64,000 nt of DNA from Erythroxylum novogranatense (lineage: Eukaryota; Streptophyta; Magnoliopsida; Malpighiales; Erythroxylaceae). Where the stretch lies: assembly GCA_029891385.1 (NCBI GenBank), contig CM057225.1, forward strand, positions 75,727,887 to 75,791,886. The letters are read 5' to 3'. Position numbers and translations under genes: made by a program. The notes beneath the pieces are model-generated. The model saw only the letters and a list, made by a program, of their open reading frames with translations. It ran no database searches and had not been told where the DNA came from. Below, in pieces: positions 51,366 to 62,310 of this stretch; the first letter of the stretch is position 1, and every line of letters starts with the position of its first letter.

Positions 51366-51606
51366 CGATCGACTGGTGCGGCGATCACTCAGTGCGGAGA
51401 CCGACTGGTGTGGACGACCGACCTGGTGCGGAGACCGACCTGGTGCGGGAGACCGACCTGGTGCGGGCGACCGACCTGGTCTGCGAAGACCGATCTGGTG
51501 CGGGCGACCGACTGGTCAGTGCGGGAGACCGACTTGGTGCGGGCGGCCCGACCAAAGGCGGCGATCGACACAGTGTGGGAGACCGACCAAAGCGGGCGAT
51601 CGACCT
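51366..51606 (+). repeat. 18-bp GC-rich tandem array in LTR 1
   Basis: Imperfect units of GACCGACCTGGTGCGGGA or ...GGGC, about a dozen. It gives open frames in all three forward frames with six-residue periodicity; these are repeat artefacts. It sits where other LTR families have a CG palindrome cluster, just before the conserved GGCCATAACTTCTTCGTC block. Confidence 0.85.
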
Positions 51607-54600
51607 CTCTTCCTTGTTTTGGCCATAACTTCTTCGTCCGACATCCGATCGACCTAATTTTTGAAGCGTTGGATTCATAAGACATTTTTCTACCTTTCCA
51701 TGCTAGATTGATTGGTTTTACCACAAAATTGAAAAAGGTGCATTGAAACAAAGTATGACGACCAGTTGATTAAGTCTGACTATACTTCAGTAAATTCAAG
51801 ATAACTTGAGCTGTAGAGCTCGGATTGAGCTGATTCTTTTTGAGAATTAAACTAAAGAGATGGGGCTACAAATGTTATGAGGGAGCCGATCAACAATATA
51901 GCCTCTAAGACTTCCAAATATGGGTCGGAAGTTAGGTGTAGTGTTCAGCCTCGAGTCTGAAGAACAGACTTCAGTATTTTGGAGATATCTTGAATTATAG
52001 AGCAACGAACGACCTGATTCTTGAAGCGATGGATTCGTAAGACATAGAGGGACATTTCTCTAGAAGAGATTTTTGTCAAATGACTTCAGCTACCTGATCT
52101 AAATAAGGAGACAAGATGTCAGTTCTTAGGAAGGACATTGTTGGAAGATCACTTAAGTGTTAAGTTTTAAAGGCTTACAAGTAAGGGCATAAGGGTCTTC
52201 TCTCATTCATTAATGGCAAGTTGGTAAATAAGAAAAGTGTGTTTTAGTATAAGAAGGAGCAGTGAGTCACGATTTTGACGGAAACAAAACAAGAGAATAA
52301 GAATAGAGGAGAATGAGAGATTCAGATGGGAGAAAAGGAAGGAGAAAAGGAGAGAAATATTAGGGTTCGAAATTTTGCTACCTTCCAAGGATGATTTCAA
52401 GTTGATGCTAAAGGGGAAAGATGAAAGAAGGTGATAGCTCCCATATGGGACAAGGAAAATCCGAAAATGGGGAAAAATAAGGTAAGAGGTGGATTTTTGA
52501 TTCTTAAGTTTAAATGAAGTTTTGGTTTAGAAACTTTGCTTATGGTATGGGTTTGTTAATTCTATGCCTAATTTTGGAGATTACATGCTTTATGGGTTTA
52601 ATTTTGGATGGAAATTAATTAGGGTTTATGCCCAAATTTGGAATTTGGAGATTTTGGCAATTTATGATTTAGAAAGCTTGAATATATGAGGGATTAGTGT
52701 TTCTAAGTTCAATTTTAAGGATTTTGTTGTTTATGAGATTGAATTTGTGGGAAATTGGTGTAGGAATTTTCTATTGGAAGAAAGAAAGACGAATGGTCAA
52801 ATTGAAGCTAAGGACAAGCTTGTGGCATTAATTCGAGGTGGGTAGCATATTTATATTTTGATCGTAAGCTTAATACTGAATTTTGAAAATTAAAGAAAGC
52901 AAAATGTGAAATTTTGATAAATTATTGTTTTGTAAATGTTTGAAATTATGATTTCGAATGTTTTCTGGAAAATTTTTATAAGCTTAAATTCATTGTTTTA
53001 AATGATTTGATAAATTGATAGAAATTTCTGAAAGTACATTTGTTGTGTATGCATTATTCAATTGCTGAAATTATTGTTTGATTGAATGATTTGATTGTTG
53101 AATTTAGTGAACGATAGATTGAATAAATTGAGTTGTATGCATTTTGTGGAAAATTTGAAGAAAAGTAAGATTTTGGAAAAGTGCCTTCGGGCAATTCGAA
53201 TCTTTGTTTTCGTTTACGTGTTATGTGGGTTCGGTTAGGTCCTTTGGTGAGTCAGCGCTATCTCTATTTGTATAGCCTTCACCCGGCTGCCCGCTAGTGG
53301 CACGAAACTCCGGTTTCGAACTCCCTTCACGGCTACACTGGACCGCTTTGGAAAGTGTAATCGTTCTATCACGATCGCAGGACATTATCTGAGAATGTGC
53401 GAGACGTCTGCTTGGACCGAACCAGACCATTTTGATATGTTTTGTGATTTTTGATTTTGTTTATGTGCAGGAAATTCTCCGATGTGATTGCATTCATGTT
53501 TATGAGAAAATTTTGAGAAAAAAAAAAGAAAAGAAAAGGGGTTTTTAACCAGGAAAATTTTAGAAATTTGATATGTAAAGTTTGGAAAATTGAAAAGGGT
53601 TTGAGAAAAATATTTGAAAGTTAAAAAGTTTGAAAACTACGCCTTTTGGCAAAAAGCTTGTGAAAAATGATTTCCGCTTATTTATCGATTTATAAATGTG
53701 TTATCCACGAGCTTTCAAGCTCACCCCCCCTTTCATCCCCATCTCCAGGTTTCGAGTAGGAGATCGGATGAAAGAATGTGAAGGCTTATGGTCCGGTTTT
53801 GCATCGTTAGTATGGTTGTGGAAATATTGAGATTTGGAATATTTTGTAAATGGTTTGAATTTCCATTAAGTGATTATGATGTTTTTCAGAATGTATGAAG
53901 ATTATAACTGAATGTTTGAGAGTAAGAAATTGTATATAATTTGGAAATTTGTATATGAGTTTGGTATTGAAGTGAGAATTATGGAAGTATTAGATTTAGG
54001 TTTGCGTTTTGCTGGTGTTTGGATTCCAGACGGGAGAGTCCGATGATTACGAGATCTGTTTGGCTTTTAGAAGTGTATTTCTCTACCTTGCGGGTTTGGG
54101 TTAGGATCAAGGCAAACAAGTATCTATCTTTGAAATTTTGATAAAATTAGAATAAAATGTAATTTAAGATTTGTATGGATAAGTAAGAATATGATCAGAT
54201 TTAGAGTTCTGCATGAGAATGATTTTCCAATAGTGGAATTTGGTTGTGTGATTTGAATGAGGTTGACTAATGAGGTAAGAAATGAGATTAAGAAAAGAAA
54301 AAAAATTATACCAAATTTTGGAACGTCTTAGGGTTTCCAACGCGATTGTGATCCTGTGTTCCTTCTTGTTCTCGGATGTCGGACATTTGTTAAGTATCGA
54401 TTTTGCTTCGTTTCGTTTTGTTTCAGCACATTTGTTATGCTTCTGTTTCGATTTTTGAATTCGACTCGCTTTTCGATTCCATGTTACTTCTTACGCTTTC
54501 GTTCGTTATTTATGATTCGATTCTATATTCGATTCGCAATTTCGATACGAAATTTCCGTTTCCATTCGATTCCGTTTCCTTCGTTCTCTTCATTTTTTGG

Positions 54601-54632
54601 TTGGGATCCGATTCCCGGATCGGGTCCCAATA

Positions 54633-55235
54633 TTTATGGTATCAGCGCCCAGTAATATGATCTTACTTGGGCGTATGTGTATGAGTAAGAAATGGATAAG
54701 AGTTTGTGAGGATAAGATTGATCTTGTGGGAATAGGAGCATGATGTGTTTGTCTTTCATGAATTATTTGACGAATCTAAATGATTGTATGATTGAGGTAA
54801 TGAGTTATAGGATTGAATTAGTGAGAGTGTGATATTGATGTGAATAAGTGTTCATAAATTATTCGAGGAATTACAGTGACTATTTGATTTAAGTGTCAAG
54901 AGTACGATTGATTTTAAGATTGTGTGTATGGAACTTAAGATTAGAAATTCATGATGAGTTTGGATGATTTGGCTTCGAATATATAGGAGATGCAATAGCA
55001 GAATATTTGAAAGATGAGCTTGATGATAGAGATATATGTATTGATATGGTATGGGTGCTATGTGACTTAAGAATTAAGAAATTGTGGAGAGATTGAGAAT
55101 AGGTATTAGGAGGATATTAAATAAGAAAAGTGATTGATTAAGCTCTTTTCGAAAGAAATTAGTTAAGAGATTGTGTTATTTGATAATATCTTAGTAGGAA
55201 TTTCGTGGGCGAAATTCTTTTAAGAGGGGGAGAAT
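54633..55235 (+). other. 603-bp interior of the TTATA element
   Basis: Starts TTTA then primer site TGGTATCAGCGCCC (54637-54650) and ends with TTTCGTGGGCGAAATTC and the polypurine tract AAGAGGGGGAGAAT (55222-55235). The rest is AT-rich and stop-filled. Those ends match gypsy elements whose gag-pol has been deleted. Confidence 0.85.
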
Positions 55236-56029
55236 TGTTGGACCTCGATTTTTCGGTAGAAATTAGCAATATTAAATGAAATTAAATGAGTGTGTTTGTG
55301 TTATAGATGTTATTGTACTTAGAGGAGATTGATGAGAAATGAAGTGATTGATTCTGATGACTTTGAAATTTTAGTACAGTTGTATGAGTTATGAAAGTCA
55401 AAATGAACTAGTTGATTGAAATGGAAGTTGAAAAGCAAGAAATAATTAGAAAAAGTGTTATATTTTGAAGAAAATAGAAAGTTTGACTTTTTGGAGGGTT
55501 GAATTTGCTTCAGAGTTCTTCATGAATATTGTAGAGCTTGTTTTTATCTTTCTATTGAAATAAAGCACGGAAATATTGGACAAAGGAGTAGAAAGTTATG
55601 ATTGTTAGAAGTTCTGATGCTGTTTAGTGTGAAACTGATCGACCAGTCAGCTTTGTGTGGCGATTTTGATCCATTTAGAGCTCGATATGATTCTTAAGGC
55701 CTTCATGAAAGTTGTAGATATTTCTTCAAGCTTTCCAAAGACACCAAGTTTGTTAAATTTGGAGTTCTGGATCAAAAGTTATGATGTTTGCAAGTTTTGG
55801 CACTGTTGAGAAAGTATCGATCAGTCATCTTTGTGTAAACTTTTGATCCCTTTAGAGTCCGAGCTTGCTTGTGAGTCCTTCTTGAAAATTGTAGATCTGT
55901 CTCTTAGCTTTCCAACGAAACAAACCGTGTCTAATTTGGATCTCGGAGTCAAAAGATATGAACGTTTGAAGTTTGGAGGTCGAATCGCATGGTAGATCGC
56001 CCACCTGCGCGCGCCTGCGCGAGCGACCG

Positions 56030-56277
56030 ACCGATCTGGTACGGGAGACCGACTTGGTGCGGGAGACCGACCTGGTGTGGGCGCCCTGGTGCGGGAGACC
56101 GACCTGGTGCGGGAGACCGACCTGGTGCGGGCGACCGACCTGGTCCGGGAGACCGACCTGGTGCGGGCGACCGACTGGTGCTGGCGACCGACTGGTCGCG
56201 GAGATCGACTGGTGCGGGCGACCGACCAAAAGGCGATCGACCTGGTGTGGGAGACCGACCTGGTGCGGGCGACTAAC
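56030..56277 (+). repeat. 18-bp GC-rich tandem array in LTR 2
   Basis: Same unit as 51366-51606, with a different order and number of variants (GGGA and GGGC classes), showing copy-number turnover since insertion or assembly uncertainty. Confidence 0.85.
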
Positions 56278-57512
56278 CTCTCTTCCTTGTTTTGGCCATA
56301 ACTTCTTCGTTCGACATCCGATCGACCTAATTTTTGAAGCGTTGGATTCCTAAGACATGTTTCTACCTTTCCATGCTAGATTGATAGGTTTTAGCACAAA
56401 ATTGAAAAAGGTGCATTGAAACAAAGTATGACGACCAGTTGATTAAGTCTGACTATACTTCAGTAAATTGAAGATAACTTGAGCTGTAGAGCTCGAATTG
56501 AGCTGATTCTTTTTGAGAATTAAACTAAAGAGATGGGGCTACAAATGTTATGAGGGAGCCGATCGACAATGTAGCCTCTAATACTTCCAAATATGGGTCG
56601 GAAGTTAGGTGTAGTGTTCAGCCTCGAGTCTGAAGAATAGACTTCAGTATTTTGGAGATATCGTGAATTATAGAGCTCCGAACGACCTGATTCTTGAAGC
56701 GATGGATTCGTAAGACACAGAGGGACATTTCTCTAGAAGAGAGTTTTGTGAAATGACTTCAGCTACCTGATCGAAATAAGGAGACAAGATGTCAGTTCTT
56801 AGGAAGGACATTGTTGGAAGATCACTTAAGTGTTAAGTTTTAAAGGCTTACAAGTAAGGGCATAAGGGTCTTCTCTCATTCATTAATGGCAAGTTGGTAA
56901 ATAAGAAAAGTGTGTTTTAGTATAAGAAGGAGCAGTGAGTCACGATTTTGACGGAAACAAAACAAGAGAATAAGAAGAGAGGAGAATAAGAGATTCGGAT
57001 GGGAGAAAAGGAAGGAGAAAAGGAGAGAAATATTAGGGTTCGAAATTTTGCTACCTTCCAAGGATGATTTCAAGTTGATGCTAAAGGGGAAAGATGAAAG
57101 AAGGTGATAGCTCCCATATGGGACAAGGAAAATCCGAAAATGGGGAAAAATAAGGTAAGAGGTGGATTTTTGATTCTTAAGTTTAAATGAAGTTTTGGTT
57201 TAGAAACTTTGCTTATGGTATGGGTTTGTTAATTCTATGCCTAATTTTGGAGATTACATGCTTTATGGGTTTAATTTTGGATGGAAATTAATTAGGGTTT
57301 ATGCCCAAATTTGGAATTTGGGGATTTTGGCAATTTATGATTTACAAAGCTTGAATATATGAGAGATTAGTGTTTCTAAGTTCAATTTTAAGGATTTTGT
57401 TGTTTATTAGATTGAATTTGTGGGAAATTGGTGTAGGGAATTTTCTATTGGAAGAAAGAAAGACGCAATGGTCAAATTGAAGCTAAGGACAAGCTTGTGG
57501 CATTAATTCGAG

Positions 57513-58433
57513 GTGGGTAGCATATTTATATTTTGATCTGTAAGCTTAATACGAATTTTCAAAAATTAAAGAAAACAAAAATGTGAAATTTTGATAAATT
57601 ATTGTTTTGTAAATGTTTGAAATTATGATTTCGAATGTTTTCGGAAAATTTTATAAGCTTAAATTCATTGTTTTAAATGATTTGATAAATTGATAGAAAT
57701 TTACGAAAGTACATTTGTTGTGTATGCATTATTCAATTGCTGAAATTATTGTTTGATTGAATGATTTGATTGTTGAATTTAGTGAACGATAGATTGAATA
57801 AATTGAGTTGTATGCATTTTGTGGAAAATTTGAAGAAAAGTAAGATTTTGGAAAAGTGCCTTCGGGCAATTCGAATCTTTGTTTTCGTTTACGTGTTATG
57901 TGGGTTCGGTTAGGTGCTTTGGTGAGTCAGCGCTGTCTCTATTTGTATAGCCTTCACCCGGCTGCCCGCTAGTGGCACGGAGCTCCGGTTTTGGACTCCC
58001 TTCACGGCTACACTGGACCGCTTTGCGGGAAAGTGTAGTACGTTCTGTTCACGACTGCACAGGACCGCTATGCGGGAATGTGCAGTACGTTCTGTTCGGA
58101 CCGAACCAGACCATTTTGATATGTTTTGTGATTTTTGATTTTGTTTATGTGCATGAAATTTCTCCGATGTGATTGCATTCATGTTTATGAGAAAATTTTG
58201 AGAAAAAAAAAAGAAAAGAAAAGGGGTTTTTAACCAGGAAAATTTTAGAAATTTGATATGTAAAGTTTGGAAAATTGAAAAGGGTTTGAGAAAAATATTT
58301 GAAAGTTAAAAAGTTTGAAAACTACGCCTTTTGGCAAAAAGCTTGTGAAAAATAATTTCCGCTTATTTATCGATTTATAAATGTGTTATCTACGAGCTTT
58401 CGAGCTCACCCCCCCTTTCATCCCCATCTCCAG
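57513..58433 (+). other. Predicted leader intron of the TGTTGG LTR family
   Basis: TTCGAG|GTGGGTAGC at the start and a C/T-rich tract (CACCCCCCCTTTCATCCCC region) ending CATCTCCAG|G at the end; 921 bp. Equivalents: 52838-53748, 34611-40553 (interrupted), 38159-35964 (minus), 22305-21513 (minus). The two hairpins lie inside. Confidence 0.5.
58008..58085 (+). other. Tandem covarying hairpins
   Basis: CTACACT/AGTGTAG (58008-58014, 58032-58038) and CTGCACA/TGTGCAG (58055-58061, 58079-58085). Shared loop pattern GGACCGCTWTGCGGGAA and shared 3' TACGTTCTGTTC. Confidence 0.65.
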
Positions 58434-60265
58434 GTTTCGAGCAGGAGATCGGATGAAAGAATGTGAAGGCTTATGGTCCGTTTTTGCATCGTTAGTATGG
58501 TTGTGGAAATATTGAGATTTGGAATATTTTGTAAATGGTTTGAATTTCCATTAAGTGATTATGATGTTTTTCGAATGTATGAAGGTTATGGTGAATGTTT
58601 GAGAGTAAGAAATTGTATATGATTTGGAAATTTGTATATGAGTTTGGTATTGAAGTGAGAATTATGGAAGTATTAGATTTAGGTTTGCGTTTTCTTTGGT
58701 GTTTGGATTCGGACGGGAGAGTCCGATGATTCGAGATCTGTTTGGCTTTTAGAAGTGTATTTCTACCCTTGCAGGTTTGGGTTAGGATCAAGCGCGTAGT
58801 TATCTTGCCGAAATTTCGATAAAATTAGAATAAAATGTAATTTAAGATTTGTATAGATAAGTAAGAATATGATCAGACTTAGAGTTCTTCATGAGAATGA
58901 TTTTCCAATAGTGGAATTTGGTTGTGTGATTTGAATGAGGTTGAGTAATGAGGTAAGAAATGAGATTAAGAAAAGAAAAAAAAATATACCGAATTTTGGA
59001 ACGTCTTAGGGTTTCCAACGCGATTGTGATCCTGTGTTCCTTCTTGTTCTCGAATGTCGGACATTTGTTAAGTATCGATTCCGCTTCGTTTCGTTTTTCT
59101 TCAGCACATTTGTTATGCTTCCGTTTCGATTTCTGAATTCGACTCGCTTTTTGATTCCATGTTACTTCTTACGCTTTCGTTCGTTATTTATGATTCGATT
59201 CTATATTCGATTCGCAATTTCGATACGAAATTTCTGTTTCCATTCGATTCTGTTTCCTTCGTTCTCTTCGTTTTTCGGTTGGGATCCGATTCCCGGATCG
59301 GGTCCTAACATTATATATGGGCTTGAATTATGGATTTGTATATAATGTGAATATGAATGTGTTGGATTGTGTTTGGATTCCGGACAGGAGGTCCGATGAT
59401 ACTGATGATTGAGAATTATTTGAAGTGCTATGTATATGATGATAATTGGTTGTGTTTGTTTATACTGGGATTCCGGATAGGAGGTCCGATGAATTGTGTT
59501 GATTGAGCTGGAAATATTGAAGTGCTTGTGTTTGTGGCTTGATTGTGGGTATATGAATTTGTGTGATTGTTTTTATGGCAAAAGAAAAATAAGTATAAGA
59601 TTTCTTTTTAAAGATGAGATTGAGAAATGCATGATTAAGAAGAATCTTATGAATTGAGTTTGAATTGAGGATGAATTTCCAAAAGGGGAAATCCAAGTGC
59701 TTTGTATGAATAAAGAATGAAAAAGAAAGAAAAAAATTTATATCGATTTCGGATTGGTTTAGTCTAAGGTTTCCAACGCGCATTTTTCTAAAGTATAAGT
59801 TTACGGATGTCAAAAATTTGATTGAGTTCGATTGAACCATTTGTGAAAATTTTATTCTATTAGCTTTTGATTTTCTTCCTTCTGTTTGCTTTGATTCCTA
59901 ACCAATTCGATTTATGCTTTGGAATTGTTTCGTTTTGTAATCCGTTCTTTCGTTTCGGATCCGTTCTTTCGTTTCTCTTTTCGTTTATGTTTCCGCTTAG
60001 GATTCTTTCGCTTTTGTTTTCGTCAGTTCATTTGTTTCGCTTTGGATTTTGTTTCGCCATTTATTTTGGCCCACTTTTGATTTTGAATCCGTTCTTTCGA
60101 CTTCGCTTTTACTTTTGATTTCGCTTTTCGCCACGTTGTTTTCCGATTTATGCTTCCGTTTTCGATTCTTTCGCGTTATGATTCGATTTTCCTTCTGTTG
60201 TTTTCGATTTGTGATTTCATTTTTTTGGTTAGGGTCCGGTTTCAAAATCAGGTCCCAACACCATA

Positions 60266-60436
60266 TATACCTTTTAAACCATATGTTTGGAATGAATTAG
60301 TTGAAAAATGAAATTATTATGAATAAGTTAGGCATCATATGCTATGCTTCAATTTCTCACTTTTATTATAGGTTTCTTTTCACCATTCTAGCTTTGTCTA
60401 TTGCTTTTCTTGGGGTTGTCATTAAAGGTTAGAAGA
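60266..60436 (+). other. AT-rich sequence upstream of the transposase remnant
   Basis: Continues the host DNA after the outer LTR's second CCATA. Contains a TTTTATTATAG splice-acceptor-like tract at about 60362-60372. No gene seen. Confidence 0.4.
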
Positions 60437-61583
60437 ATGGCATTTGATGAGTTAATTTTGAGGATTCACCATATGGGATGTTTCATTAATGTGGTAGATA
60501 ATCTTAGGTATAAGGGTGGTTTTGTGGATGAAATTGAATTTGATCCTGACTTACTCAGTTACTTTGAACTGGTTAATATATGTATGAAAAGTGGGTATAA
60601 CAGTGTGAAAAAGATTTTTTTTAATCTTCTGTCAAGTTTTGTATAGTCTAATAGTTTGAGGGTTATACAAGATAATGCTAGTGTGTTACACATGGTTAGT
60701 GAGATGATGGATACAGGTGGTATTGATATATATATTGAAAATGATGTAGATACCCTTATTGAAATGATTAAGGACGAATATAATAAGCCTAATCAGGATA
60801 ATGTAGTTGGAGATAATGGTTAGGATGTGAATAATGTAAGGTTTGGAGGTATTGTTGATAATAATGATGAAAATGTTGAGACTATAGAAAATTTAGATGA
60901 TGTCCCAAATGTTGATGCAAATATGGAGGATGAAGATGATTTATAGGAAGGAGATGAACACGATGGAGATGATGGAGAGCATGAAGATGATGCAGGTGAT
61001 GAAAATGATGGAGATCCTAAGATGAAAACCAGCATCTTGTTCGAGTTGTTGATGGATAAGCTTAAAAGGGAGCCATTTATTTAGAATGAGGGTATTAAAG
61101 TTTATGTTAAAGATTGTTTTGGTGTTGAAGTATGTATGAGTATGGTTTGAAGAGTAGAGAAAAAAATTAGAAAGTGTTGTGACCAACATTGAAGAGGAGT
61201 TTGGGAAACTTTGGTCTTATGCTAAAATCATTAGGTAGACCAACTCAGGTAGCACAATTCAAATGATTGCGTCTCGACCAATCCTAACATCTCCACATAT
61301 TTTTGAAAGAATGTGCATATGTTTAAAAGCTATTAAACATGAGTTTAGGCATGGGTGCAGGCATTATCTTGGCCTAGATGGATGTTAGCTTAAGACCATC
61401 ACTAAGTGTAAACTGTTATGTGTTGTGGGAAGAGAAGGAAACAATCAAATGTTTTCTATTGCTTGGGCTATGGTTAAAGATGAGACTACTGTGATGTGGA
61501 AGTGGTTCATTGAAAGATTGCAAAAATATTTACCTCACTTGTGCTCTTGAATTGGTCGGACTATAATGACAAACCCAAAAAAG

Positions 61584-61714
61584 GTAAAAGCTATTAACAT
61601 ACCATTGTTTTTACTTCTATATTTGTACTATTTATGTGCCTACTATAACTATGATTAAATAAACTTAAATGTTAATGATTTTTCCTACTAAAATGGCTAT
61701 GTTTTTCCTTGCAG
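61584..61714 (+). other. Intron in the MULE transposase remnant
   Basis: GTAAAAGC at 61584 to TTTTTCCTTGCAG at 61714, 131 bp. Removing it joins the PKK codons to GLDKAIAYLC, matching the usual continuity of the MULE core. Confidence 0.7.
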
Positions 61715-62265
61715 GGACTTGATAAAGCCATTGCATATTTGTGTTCATATGCCGAGCACAAATTTTGTGTTAGAAATGTTTATATAAATTAGCAAGGAAG
61801 AGGACATAAAGGGGAAGAGATGAAGGACCACTTTTGGAAGATTGTAAAAACCTTTACAGTAAGGGAGTTTAAAGAAAATCTGCGAAAGTTAAGAGTCAAG
61901 AAGGAAAGGGCAAAAGAAGATATTGAGAGCTATGCACTAGTTTAACAATGGTGCGGGGCATTCCACAAGGAAGACTCTATGATTGAGTTGGTTGACAATA
62001 ACTTATATGAGGCATTCAATAAGACTCTGCTTGATACAAGAAAGTTGTCAATTTTAGGATTGTTTAAGTAAATTAGAAAAGAAATGATGAAAATAATTAT
62101 AAGGAAAAGAAAAGAGGTTGCAAAGTGGAAAGAAAATTTGGGGCCAAGAATACAAGAAACTATTGGTAAGAATGTCAACATTGCTTAGTACATCACAATA
62201 GAGAAGGAGGGTACGAGATTGATTATGGTGAGGACAGATATGAGGTAAGACTTCAAGACAAAAGT

Positions 62266-62310
62266 TGCTCTTGTAGTAGATATATCATTTCTGGCATTAC
62301 TTGTGTACAT
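62266..62310 (+). other. SWIM zinc-finger coding segment
   Basis: Encodes CSCSRYIISGITCVHA: CxC...CxH, all four metal ligands present. Typical of MULE and FAR1-type proteins, for DNA or protein binding. Confidence 0.8.

Larger units (their letters stand above)
40797..54632 (+). repeat. 5' LTR of the TTATA element, split by 41067-50842
   Basis: Own sequence 40797-41066 and 50848-54632. Ends CCCAATA where LTR 2 has CCTAACA, so its terminal CA is mutated to TA. Sense signals: 18-bp tandem array 51366-51606, TATAAGAA at 52248, 5' splice site GAG|GTGGGTAGC at 52838, degraded hairpin pair near 53331-53405, 3' splice site CATCTCCAG at 53748. Confidence 0.88.
40797..59310 (+). mobile_element. LTR element with 4-kb LTRs and a 603-bp interior, nested in the outer LTR
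   Basis: Target duplication TTATA at 40792-40796 and 59311-59315. LTR 1 is 40797-54632 (about 4055 bp without its insertion), LTR 2 is 55236-59310 (4075 bp). Between them: primer site, 600 bp without genes, polypurine tract. The LTRs are very alike, so insertion is recent relative to the outer LTR. It must rely on proteins from another gypsy element. Confidence 0.9.
55236..59310 (+). repeat. 3' LTR of the TTATA element, uninterrupted
   Basis: 4075 bp, TGTTGGACCTCG to GGGTCCTAACA. Preserves the empty site of the 41067-50842 insertion at 55501 (GGTTGAATTTGC). Sense signals: 18-bp array 56030-56277, TATAAGAA 56921, 5' splice site at 57513, hairpin pair 58008-58085, 3' splice site at 58433. Confidence 0.9.
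32036..60260 (+). mobile_element. Outer solo LTR (TGTTGGACCCCG...GGTCCCAACA) carrying nested insertions
   Basis: Flanked by CCATA at 32031-32035 and 60261-60265. Its own sequence is 32036-35081, 40272-40796 and 59316-60260 (about 4.5 kb); the rest is later insertions. Sense signals: periodic degenerate blocks 32380-33260; CG cluster 33285-33322; conserved CATCCAACCTCCGATCGACC block; TATAAGA at 34154; 5' splice site GAG|GTAGGTACC at 34611; hairpin pair split by the insertion at 35082; 3' splice site CATCTCCAG at 40553. A solo LTR with matching duplication implies loss of the body by LTR-LTR recombination. Confidence 0.85.

Noticed and set aside
51174..51751. Overlapping Arg/Pro/Asp/Gly-rich reading frames on both strands (also 55852-56353)
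   Set aside because: They are read from an 18-bp tandem repeat (multiple of 3), which leaves several frames open by arithmetic. No family resemblance.
54356..54660. Phe/Arg-rich ORFs near LTR ends (also 59034-59345 and 59867-60300)
   Set aside because: They derive from TTCGATTC-type low-complexity sequence at the end of TGTTGG-family LTRs, and are not conserved as protein.
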